Shown here in pieces: positions 57,481-64,000 of a stretch of DNA of 64,000 nt (positions within the stretch are counted from its first letter, which is position 1; each line of letters opens with the position of its first letter). The position numbers and the translations under genes were made by a program. The stretch is from Legionella clemsonensis (GTDB taxonomy: Bacteria > Pseudomonadota > Gammaproteobacteria > Legionellales > Legionellaceae): assembly GCF_002240035.1 (NCBI RefSeq), contig NZ_CP016397.1, positions 1,576,501-1,640,500 of the forward strand, written 5' to 3'. Below the pieces are notes generated by a model that saw only the letters and a list, made by a program, of their open reading frames with translations, was not told the DNA's origin and ran no database searches.

Positions 57481-59502
57481 TTACAAACTTACATCTGCTT
57501 TAAACCGGTCGCCATATTGGGCCTCCAATTTAGCAAAAAGCTCATTGAGCTTATCATGACCAAAGTGCTTAGCATAATTCATTGGACCACCACGGAATGG
57601 CGCAAAACCTGTCGCAAAAATCATTCCTCCATCCAGCAAATCACTATCGGCAACAACCCCTTCACGTAGGCAAGTAGCAGCTTCATTGACCATTCTTAAA
57701 ATTAAACGATGTGTTATATCTTTATTAGGCTTGGTAGCTGCTACTTTCTGCTTAATTGGTTTTCCATTTTTATAGCGATAGAAACCTTCACCTGTTTTAC
57801 GACCAAGTTTGCCTTCTTTAACCATATCTCGCAGCCGTTGAGGCACAGTTCCACCGAAATGTGCAGTCAAATTTTCAGCTACAGCCAGACAGACATCCAT
57901 GCCTACCGTGTCAGCCAACTCAACTGGCCCCATTACCATACCGAAATCTTTAGCAGCTTTATCAATTTCCTCACCGCTGTAACCTTCCTCAAGCAATTGC
58001 ACACACTCCATGAGGTATGGCATTAATACACGGTTGATTAAAAATCCTGGACTTGATTTAACAGGTAGAGGCAAGCGGCCAATTTGGTTGACAAATGCGC
58101 AGGCATCTTTACCGACTTCTTTCGAAGTTTTGGAACTACTGACTACCTCTACAAGCTCCATTTTAGCAACTGGATTGAAGAAATGGATGCCAACCAAACG
58201 TTTGGGATTAATCATGACTTCACTAATGTCATCTAAAGGGATACTAGAAGTATTAGTGGCTATGATCGCAGTCTTTTTAGCCTTCGCTTCTACCTGCTTC
58301 ATAATAGTTTGCTTAACTTCCAGATTTTCAAATACAGCTTCAATAATCACATCAGCTCGTGCAATGCCATAACCTTCAGGATCAGCAATCAATCTATCCA
58401 TCGCGGCTTGTATTAGGCGAGGCTTACGTAGCTTCTTTTTAAATAAGGCATGTGCCCGGCCAATAGCAGGGGCAATTTGCAAATGGGATTTATCTTGCAA
58501 AGTGACGTGCAATCCGCGTAAAGCGCACCAGGCAGCAATATCACCACCCATCACACCAGCACCGATAACATGAACATGTTGTGCTTTAAAATCACTGTCT
58601 TTCGCAAAAGCTTTCATCCGCTCGCGTAATAAAAAAGCACGGATAAGATTGCGCGCTGTGTCACCTTCACTGATAAGCTGCTCAACAGAATCAGCCTCTT
58701 TCAGATAAGCACGTTCCCCAATGCCGCCCTCTTTCTCCCAGAGATCAATTACAGCAAACGGTGCCGGGTAGTGCTTTTTTGATATACGTTTAGCAACCTG
58801 CTTGCGTAAAAGAGGTGCTAGTAATGCGCGAACCCAGGAATAGTTGGTTACTGATTGCAAGAAGCTCGGCTTGTGCTTGGATGGCTTGTTTTTTACAAAA
58901 TAAATCGCTGCTCGCTTTAATTGCCTTAGCGGGACAACCTCATCCAGAATACCGAAACGTTTGGCTTTTTCTGCACTTAGAGGTGCACCCGTTAAAATTA
59001 CTTTAGAAAGTGCATCAAACCCACCAATTAGTCTTGGCAAGCGTACGGTTCCACCCCATCCAGGATGAATACCCAACATCACCTCAGGTAAACCTATACG
59101 CGTATCTTTATCGTCATTGGCAACGCGATAATCGCAAGCCAATGCTAATTCTAATCCACCTCCCATACAAAAACCATCAATCATGGCCACAGTGGGTATT
59201 GACAGCGCTTCCAAACGGGAGAATACGGCCTGACCCTTTCTTAAAAAATCAACAGCCTCAGCAGGTGTTGTAAATTGTGAGAAAGCATTAACGTCAGCAC
59301 CCGCAATAAAACCTTTACTCTTTGCCGAATAAAGGACTAGGCCTTTTAAATTTGAGCGTTGTCCTATCTCTTGTAAAAGGCTGTTTAATTCATCCAAAAC
59401 CTCGTGATTTATAGTATTGACAGCTGCATTCTGTCGATTTATTGCTAACCAGGCAATATGGTCGGCATCAGTTTGCAATTCCCAGTGTTTATAATTACTC
59501 AT
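57481..59502 (-). CDS. fadJ: Fatty acid oxidation multifunctional protein (enoyl-CoA hydratase / 3-hydroxyacyl-CoA dehydrogenase)
   Basis: This 673-residue protein combines an N-terminal crotonase domain (AGADVNAFSQF, CMGGGLELALACDYRV, LPEVMLGIHPGWGGT) with a 3-hydroxyacyl-CoA dehydrogenase (Rossmann VIGAGVMGGDIAAW, IFFNPVAKM-like GIHFFNPVAKMELVEV). Both active sites look complete. Its ATG overlaps the thiolase stop by 8 bases. Pairing with a FadI-length thiolase in fadI-fadJ order favours FadJ over FadB naming, though this is not certain. Confidence 0.88.
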   Translation of the reverse strand: MSNYKHWELQTDADHIAWLAINRQNAAVNTINHEVLDELNSLLQEIGQRSNLKGLVLYSAKSKGFIAGADVNAFSQFTTPAEAVDFLRKGQAVFSRLEALSIPTVAMIDGFCMGGGLELALACDYRVANDDKDTRIGLPEVMLGIHPGWGGTVRLPRLIGGFDALSKVILTGAPLSAEKAKRFGILDEVVPLRQLKRAAIYFVKNKPSKHKPSFLQSVTNYSWVRALLAPLLRKQVAKRISKKHYPAPFAVIDLWEKEGGIGERAYLKEADSVEQLISEGDTARNLIRAFLLRERMKAFAKDSDFKAQHVHVIGAGVMGGDIAAWCALRGLHVTLQDKSHLQIAPAIGRAHALFKKKLRKPRLIQAAMDRLIADPEGYGIARADVIIEAVFENLEVKQTIMKQVEAKAKKTAIIATNTSSIPLDDISEVMINPKRLVGIHFFNPVAKMELVEVVSSSKTSKEVGKDACAFVNQIGRLPLPVKSSPGFLINRVLMPYLMECVQLLEEGYSGEEIDKAAKDFGMVMGPVELADTVGMDVCLAVAENLTAHFGGTVPQRLRDMVKEGKLGRKTGEGFYRYKNGKPIKQKVAATKPNKDITHRLILRMVNEAATCLREGVVADSDLLDGGMIFATGFAPFRGGPMNYAKHFGHDKLNELFAKLEAQYGDRFKADVSL

Positions 59503-60814
59503 GTCCTTTCACCTCTGTCACACGTTCCAGATACATTGCTCCCCCTTGTCCGCCACCTATACAGATAGCAGCCATACCTCGACTTCCATTATGGTGTTTT
59601 AGTCCTTGAAGCACATGTAATACAATGCGAGCCCCACTTGCACCTATTGGGTGTCCCGCCGCTATTGCACCACCATCCATATTTAATCGACCTAATGATG
59701 GCGCACCCATTGCTTGTTTTAAACCTAACTGCGTACGGCAATATTCTTCATCTTCCCAAGCTGCCAGACAACCTAAAACTTGTGCAGCAAACGCCTCATT
59801 AATTTCCCAACAGTCAAAATCCGCAGGTTTTAAATTGTGACGCTGCATAATAGGTGTGGCCGCATGGACAGGTCCTAACCCCATTTGCGATGGATCGAGA
59901 GCAGCCCATTGTGAATCTACTATACGTCCTATTACAGATAAATTATATTTTTTAACTGCATCAGCACTCGCTAAAATTAGTAAACAAGCACCATCAGTAA
60001 CCTGTGAACTATTACCTGCGGTTACCATACCATATTTTTTATCAAAATAAGGTTTTAGCTTTGCCAGTTTCTCAACGGTTGAATCGGCACGTATTCCATC
60101 ATCTTGAGGATAAACTCGCCCTTTGCTATCAATGATCGGAACAACTTCTTCCATTCGTCCTTCTGCATAAGCAGCGGCCAATCGTCGATGACTTTCACAA
60201 GCAAAAGCATCCATTTGTTCACGAGTAATGTTAAAACGATAGGCAACTCTTTCAGCAGTTTGGCCCATATTCAAGCCAACAATGGGATCAGTTAAACCAC
60301 GCAACAAGGCAATAACCGGGGCCAGGAAGGAAGGTCTGAATTTAGTCATTAGTACTGCCCGTTGTCCCATACTTTTGGCGGCAAACCAACTGGCTAGCCA
60401 TGAGGCCATTTTTTGATTGAACAATAAAGGCGCATGACTCATTGCTTCAGTACCTCCAGCAAGAACCAAGTCACTACGACCACTGGCAATCTGCATAGCA
60501 GCATTGTCAAGTGCTTGCATACCGGAAGCACAATTCCTCATGACAGTAAATGCTGGAACTTTTTCTCCACAGCCAAGACGCAAAGCCACTACTCTGGCAA
60601 TATTTGCTTCATCAGGGCCTGGCATGGCAGAACCAATGATTACCTCATCCAGGTCAGTAGGTAAAAAAGGCTGGCGATTTAACAATGGCATACCCGCCGC
60701 AACGGCCAAATCTGAACCAGTAAAAGGACCTACTCCTTTTGCCTTAAGAAATGGTGTCCGACTACCATCAACTATATATACCTCTCTGCCGCTTAAATTC
60801 GATTTGAGCTTCAT
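59495..60814 (-). CDS. fadI: Acetyl-CoA acyltransferase (3-ketoacyl-CoA thiolase)
   Basis: This 439-residue thiolase has the nucleophilic Cys in RNCASGMQALD, His in GAIAAGHPIGASGA and the C-terminal acid/base Cys in AICIGGGQGGAMY. The ATG at 60814 has an excellent AGGAGG just upstream; the frame's extra codons to 60847 are unlikely to be used. First gene of the beta-oxidation operon. Confidence 0.92.
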   Translation of the reverse strand: MKLKSNLSGREVYIVDGSRTPFLKAKGVGPFTGSDLAVAAGMPLLNRQPFLPTDLDEVIIGSAMPGPDEANIARVVALRLGCGEKVPAFTVMRNCASGMQALDNAAMQIASGRSDLVLAGGTEAMSHAPLLFNQKMASWLASWFAAKSMGQRAVLMTKFRPSFLAPVIALLRGLTDPIVGLNMGQTAERVAYRFNITREQMDAFACESHRRLAAAYAEGRMEEVVPIIDSKGRVYPQDDGIRADSTVEKLAKLKPYFDKKYGMVTAGNSSQVTDGACLLILASADAVKKYNLSVIGRIVDSQWAALDPSQMGLGPVHAATPIMQRHNLKPADFDCWEINEAFAAQVLGCLAAWEDEEYCRTQLGLKQAMGAPSLGRLNMDGGAIAAGHPIGASGARIVLHVLQGLKHHNGSRGMAAICIGGGQGGAMYLERVTEVKGHE

Positions 60815-60937
60815 TACTCCTCCTGATAGTTGCCATGCAGCTGACAATCGTTAAAAATTATCCTATAAAAGATAGCAGTTATCCTGCGCTTTTGTAAGCT
60901 TTTAGCGAATTGATAATAAAAACATTTTTAAAGAGAG

Positions 60938-60965
60938 TTGACGTAGGCTAAATACCTGCTATACT
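60938..60965 (+). promoter_or_regulatory. Sigma70 promoter of the tRNA pair
   Basis: TTGACG (-35, 60938-60943) and TATACT (-10, 60960-60965) are separated by 16 bases, and a GC-containing discriminator (TCGCC) follows, as at stringently controlled stable-RNA promoters. tRNA-Ser begins 15 bases after the -10. Confidence 0.8.
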
Positions 60966-60980
60966 TCGCCTCCATTGAAC

Positions 60981-61070
60981 GGAGAGATGGCCGAGAGGTC
61001 GAAGGCGCTCCCCTGCTAAGGGAGTATGGGAGAAATCCCATCGAGGGTTCGAATCCCTCTCTCTCCGCCA
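60981..61070 (+). tRNA. tRNA-Ser (GCT)
   Basis: This 90-base gene folds into the class II cloverleaf: acceptor GGAGAGA with TCTCTCC, long variable arm (TATGGGAGAAATCCCATC), TTCGAAT T-loop, encoded CCA. The anticodon loop CTGCTAA gives anticodon GCT, which reads AGC/AGU. Confidence 0.96.
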
Positions 61071-61077
61071 CGTACAC

Positions 61078-61154
61078 GCGCCCGTAGCTCAGTTGGATAG
61101 AGTATCTGGCTACGAACCAGGGGGTCGGAGGTTCGAATCCTTCCGGGCGCGCCA
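61078..61154 (+). tRNA. tRNA-Arg (ACG)
   Basis: A 77-base cloverleaf: acceptor GCGCCCG with CGGGCGC, anticodon loop CTACGAA giving ACG (A34 would be modified to inosine), T-loop TTCGAAT and encoded CCA. It lies 7 bases after tRNA-Ser. Confidence 0.96.
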
Positions 61155-61174
61155 TTTAAATCAGTAAAATCAAG

Positions 61175-61208
61175 GACTTACGAAAACCCTGGTAGAGGAT
61201 CGTAAGTC
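61175..61208. repeat. Inverted repeat just downstream of tRNA-Arg
   Basis: GACTTACGA (61175-61183) pairs exactly with TCGTAAGTC (61200-61208) around 16 bases. No U-tract follows. It sits between the tRNA and the left IS end and may be a processing/termination structure or a recombination site. Confidence 0.6.
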
Positions 61209-61222
61209 ACTGTGACCAAATG

Positions 61223-61254
61223 GGGTCTTCCCCAAATCCGGGGGCACTTTACTC
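61223..61254 (+). repeat. Left terminal inverted repeat of the ISL3 element
   Basis: It begins GGGTCTTCCCCAAAT and ends GGGGCACTTTACTC; it matches the right end at 26 of 32 positions and overlaps the transposase stop by 2 bases. Confidence 0.85.
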
Positions 61255-62428
61255 ATCCACAAAGCACTCTAACTCTTAATCTATAATTTTCAAAATTTCT
61301 AAACCCATAAGCCCTGCGTTGAATCAATTTCATCTTTCGATGAAACCCTTCAGTTATTCCATTATTCTTAGTAAAACGAAGCATTCTAACGACTTCCTCT
61401 CTCCATTTAAATAGTGTATTTCCTAAAGTTCTAAGCGATTGAAAAGCGCTTTGCTTTAGTTCTTTAACCATTTCCAAGAATTGCGGTAATAAGCGTTTAC
61501 ACTCTTTTGCTGTACAATGCTTCTTAGTTAATAGTTCATGCAACTGTTGTTTAAAATCATAAATCGCAGCAATCGCGGGTTGTTGTTTCAGGTATTGGTC
61601 GCGTTTGCTTAAACGTAATGACGTTAGATTCTCTGGCTTTGTCTTCAAAGCCATGAGTGTGCCTCTTTGATACTTCATTGTGGGATCAATTTGATGAAAG
61701 GTTTGCATGCTCAGTTGGTTAATTAATCGGATGACATGAAAGCGATCAGCCACAATCTTGGCCTTAGGAAAGTGGCGTTTCACCAAAGCCCGATAGCTGC
61801 TACTTAAATCGATACACACGACACGTACACGCTCTTTGCCTTCCAATGTTTTAAAATAAGCCTCTAAATCTCGCCCTGAGCGGCCTTTAACAATATCAAA
61901 AACCTTATGCTTACCTAAATCACATAAGGTAGTTACATAGCCCTGCTTCTTTGTAAACGAGTGTTCATCAATACCCAATACACGAGGACATAAGGGTGAT
62001 GTAATCCGTTTCTCTTGCCGTTCATAACCATAATGATACCAACGTTCTATCGTTGATTTGCCTGTATGGAAATGACGGCTTAAATCTTTTTGACTAACAC
62101 CCTCTGTATGATGGTGAAACACCTCTTTACGCAAGCTTTCTGTAGCTCGCTGGTATTTACCTATCCCCGGAAAACGCTGATTAAAATAGCGCTTACACCC
62201 ATAGCACTGAAACTTATGCGATTTAATAAGTAAATAGCTATAACGTAATCCGATAGACTCATGACGTATCTTTCGATTAAAGCTATCTTTCTTCCTTAAT
62301 CGCTTGCCATTGCAGTAAATACAACGCACAACTCGAGTATATCTTACTTCAATATAAACAGGATTGTTTCCTGTCACCTTGACTATTGTATAGCCAGGTA
62401 AATTTAGGATAATATCTTTTCTTGGCAC
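61253..62428 (-). CDS. ISL3-family transposase
   Basis: This 391-residue transposase has an N-terminal zinc-finger pair (RCIYCNGKR and FQCYGCKRYF), a helix-turn-helix (GVSQKDLSRHFHTGKSTIERW) and a DDE domain with Asp in VLGIDEHSFTKK, VCIDLSSSYRAL and the final Glu in NNGITEGFHRKMK. The frame is complete and ends inside the left inverted repeat, so it looks intact. Confidence 0.93.
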   Translation of the reverse strand: MPRKDIILNLPGYTIVKVTGNNPVYIEVRYTRVVRCIYCNGKRLRKKDSFNRKIRHESIGLRYSYLLIKSHKFQCYGCKRYFNQRFPGIGKYQRATESLRKEVFHHHTEGVSQKDLSRHFHTGKSTIERWYHYGYERQEKRITSPLCPRVLGIDEHSFTKKQGYVTTLCDLGKHKVFDIVKGRSGRDLEAYFKTLEGKERVRVVCIDLSSSYRALVKRHFPKAKIVADRFHVIRLINQLSMQTFHQIDPTMKYQRGTLMALKTKPENLTSLRLSKRDQYLKQQPAIAAIYDFKQQLHELLTKKHCTAKECKRLLPQFLEMVKELKQSAFQSLRTLGNTLFKWREEVVRMLRFTKNNGITEGFHRKMKLIQRRAYGFRNFENYRLRVRVLCG

Positions 62429-62477
62429 TTTAATCCTCTTTTGATTGCGGAATCAAAGAGTTAGATTACTATAATCT

Positions 62478-62509
62478 GATTAAAGTGCCCCTACATTTGG
62501 GGTAGAGCC
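62478..62509 (-). repeat. Right terminal inverted repeat of the ISL3 element
   Basis: Read inward on the minus strand it begins GGCTCTACCCCAAAT and ends GGGGCACTTTAATC. It lies 49 bases upstream of the transposase start. Confidence 0.85.
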
Positions 62510-62760
62510 ATTCTTTCTTTATTTATGGTGGGGCAATCGATGATGATCTTAATTAAACAATATGCCCAATTATAAGTCTCTTGACGAGCACACTAAATGG
62601 GTAATATTACCTAACAACTCGTTGCAACAATTCAATCTCAACTCTCTTTCATCTTAAAGGTGGTGAGTAAAATAAGCATATACACCAGTCTATTTAAGTT
62701 GCTTCCTTCATGTAACCCAGGGTAAATCGCCAGCTTGGCTGGCTGAAATGATTCATTGCA
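62510..62760. other. Intergenic region between the IS and the LRR gene
   Basis: No gene is supported in these 251 bases. A small hairpin GCCAGC-TTG-GCTGGC lies at 62729-62743, downstream of the LRR gene stop, without a U-tract. Confidence 0.5.
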
Positions 62761-64000
62761 TTAGAAATTTTTGATACCTCGTACAGTGTTCTCCAGCGCA
62801 CTGACCTTCTCAGCAACTTCTGCTTTGAAGAAAGAGAAATGCTGGCCTGTAACTGCGACAGGTGGGTACCCTTCATCAATCAGAACAAGATGAGCCTCCT
62901 TAATGATCTCCTTACACTCTTTTTTAAATTGGGTGAGATCAGCGGGGAAGGTCTTCTCAAAACTTTGCAGTAATTTTTGATGGAGAGTATCTATCGCATC
63001 AGCGACGTTAAGATAGCCATCCGGCTTGCCGTCTTCTTTTTTAAGGGTAACTGCTTTCAATTGCGCTAAAGATATTCTTAATTCTTTTGGTAACAGTAAA
63101 AAGAGTGATTGACTAAACGCTGTCGCTTTTATAATGCTTTCATTGACTATTCTTTCCAAGGCATTTTCATAAGCCTTTATCTCATCTTTATTTTTGGGCA
63201 AGGGCACTTGAGACACGCGAGTGTTTGCTTTCTTGTAATAAGGACTCTCGCTCACTAAAAAGTGGTTCATGTACCGAAACAAGTCATTGGGAAGCTTGCT
63301 ACATTCTTCTTCTATAATTTTAATTTCCTTTTTTCCATCCTTATTTTTTACTTCTACTTCAACCTCAACCTTGGAAATATACGGGGCCTTCGCATTAAAA
63401 TAGCGATACAGCGGATTTATTTCCGGCGCCAGTGCCACTCTGGAAAGCTGAGCCTTACGCTTTTGAAAAGCAGCTTCCGCTACATCTTTTAAAATTACTT
63501 TGTCTCTTAAATAATCAGGTAATAAATTGGTAATTCGCTCTATAGAAGCATCTTCCTTGCCAGAAATCATGATGCTGTGCAAGCTTGAGCAACGGTTAAA
63601 TACCCCATTACCAATAGAGACGACCCCTTCAGGAATGATGATAGATTGCAAGCCAATACAGCCGCTAAATGCATAATCACCAATAGAAGTGACCCCTTCA
63701 GGGATGGTGATGGATTGCAAGCCAATGCATTCGCTAAATGCATAATTATCAATAGAGGCGACACCCTCAGGAATGGTGATGGTTTGCAAGCCAGTACAGT
63801 CGCCAAATGCCCCATTACCAATAGAGGTAATACCTTTAGGAATAGTAATGGATTGCAAACCGCTGCAGCCGCTAAATGTCGCCTTACCAATAGAGGTGAC
63901 CCCTTTAGGAATAGCAATGGACTGCAAGCTATTGCAACCATCAAATGCCCAATCACCAATAGAGGTGACACTTTCAGGAATAGCAATGGACTGCAAGCCT
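62761..64000 (-). CDS. BspA-like leucine-rich-repeat protein, N-terminus beyond window; candidate effector
   Basis: The frame stays open at the window edge, so this is the C-terminal 413 or so residues of a longer protein. Six 23-residue repeats of the BspA/LRR_5 type (consensus LQSITIPEGVTSIGDYAFSG) occupy the first 138 residues seen. They are followed by a mostly helical, charged domain of about 270 residues that I cannot name. BspA-type repeats mediate protein binding and are found in host-interaction proteins; a helical non-repeat tail fits a secreted effector, but this is inference. It stands behind the IS next to tRNA-Arg. Confidence 0.8.
   Translation of the reverse strand, partial: GLQSIAIPESVTSIGDWAFDGCNSLQSIAIPKGVTSIGKATFSGCSGLQSITIPKGITSIGNGAFGDCTGLQTITIPEGVASIDNYAFSECIGLQSITIPEGVTSIGDYAFSGCIGLQSIIIPEGVVSIGNGVFNRCSSLHSIMISGKEDASIERITNLLPDYLRDKVILKDVAEAAFQKRKAQLSRVALAPEINPLYRYFNAKAPYISKVEVEVEVKNKDGKKEIKIIEEECSKLPNDLFRYMNHFLVSESPYYKKANTRVSQVPLPKNKDEIKAYENALERIVNESIIKATAFSQSLFLLLPKELRISLAQLKAVTLKKEDGKPDGYLNVADAIDTLHQKLLQSFEKTFPADLTQFKKECKEIIKEAHLVLIDEGYPPVAVTGQHFSFFKAEVAEKVSALENTVRGIKNF
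63583..64000 (-). repeat. Tandem 69-base coding repeats (LRR units)
   Basis: Six units of 69 bases (23 codons) in tandem encode the leucine-rich repeats. They are similar but not identical, with the central units closest, and continue beyond the window edge. Confidence 0.85.

Larger units (their letters stand above)
61223..62509 (-). mobile_element. ISL3-family insertion sequence
   Basis: This element of about 1287 bases is bounded by imperfect 32-base terminal inverted repeats that match at 26 positions (left GGGTCTTCCCCAAAT, right in reverse GGCTCTACCCCAAAT). It holds one transposase gene. The usual 8-base target duplication is not seen: left flank ACCAAATG, right flank ATTCTTTC, so the flanks may have been rearranged. 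Confidence 0.88.

Noticed and set aside
60928..61155. Minus-strand open frame of 75 codons across the tRNA genes
   Set aside because: It is the antisense of tRNA-Ser and tRNA-Arg; the REGFEPS- and SLSRGAPST-like peptides are a well-known spurious annotation from tRNA complements.
63567..63986. Second open frame over the LRR repeats, also periodic
   Set aside because: The periodicity follows from the 69-base repeats being a multiple of three; the real frame gives canonical LRR sequence and continues into a unique domain.
1..64000. CRISPR array
   Set aside because: No regularly spaced short repeats with unique spacers were seen; the only regular repeats are the in-frame LRR units.

Overview
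This AT-rich window comes from a gammaproteobacterium and fits the Legionellaceae best. The reasons are a phosphatidylcholine synthase gene, a divergent extra CsrA paralog, a very large NAD-glutamate dehydrogenase, several long coiled-coil or leucine-rich proteins of the Dot/Icm-effector kind, and standard gammaproteobacterial housekeeping blocks. Species cannot be fixed from sequence reading alone.

Layout. (1) 1-11.4 kb, accessory: a giant protein with a papain-like protease domain and an N-acetylmuramoyl-L-alanine amidase domain sits directly upstream of a three-gene NHLM-type export cassette. The cassette holds an HlyD-like adaptor, an ABC exporter with an intact C39 peptidase, and a second ABC subunit broken by a one-base frameshift. 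No small bacteriocin precursor is visible, so the giant protein is the obvious candidate cargo. A cation-efflux gene follows. (2) 12.5-23.8 kb, mostly core: pncA-pncB, rlmN, ndk, miaE, minC-lpxH, fadD, a NUDIX hydrolase and pabB, with two unknown proteins between them. (3) 23.8-33 kb: an unknown 487-aa protein, a three-gene pyruvate/2-oxoacid dehydrogenase operon without E3, and a 1345-aa coiled-coil protein with a C-terminal membrane segment. (4) 32.9-38.7 kb: a minus-strand envelope and repair operon, ruvB-ybgC-tolQRAB, with an S1/P1 nuclease gene in the place where pal often stands. (5) 38.7-49.4 kb: sdhE-ygfX divergent from ygfZ, cytochrome b561, an exported clan CD (C13-like) cysteine peptidase, gdhB and an aldehyde dehydrogenase. 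(6) 49.5-57.4 kb: pcs with a small cluster (exported protein, membrane protein, thioredoxin-like, Nif3/YqfO-like), the rpsF-rpsR-membrane protein-rplI operon, a CsrA paralog, a PAP2 enzyme and an L,D-transpeptidase. (7) 57.4-64 kb: fadI-fadJ, tRNA-Ser and tRNA-Arg, then an ISL3-type insertion sequence and a BspA-like leucine-rich-repeat protein that runs off the window. The tRNA-Arg to IS junction looks like the edge of a variable region.

Several gene starts were moved from the longest open frame because a clear ribosome binding site or family alignment favours an internal codon (rlmN, ndk, lpxH, pdhC-type E2, tolQ, the exported protein at 50.5 kb, rplI, the CsrA paralog and fadI).
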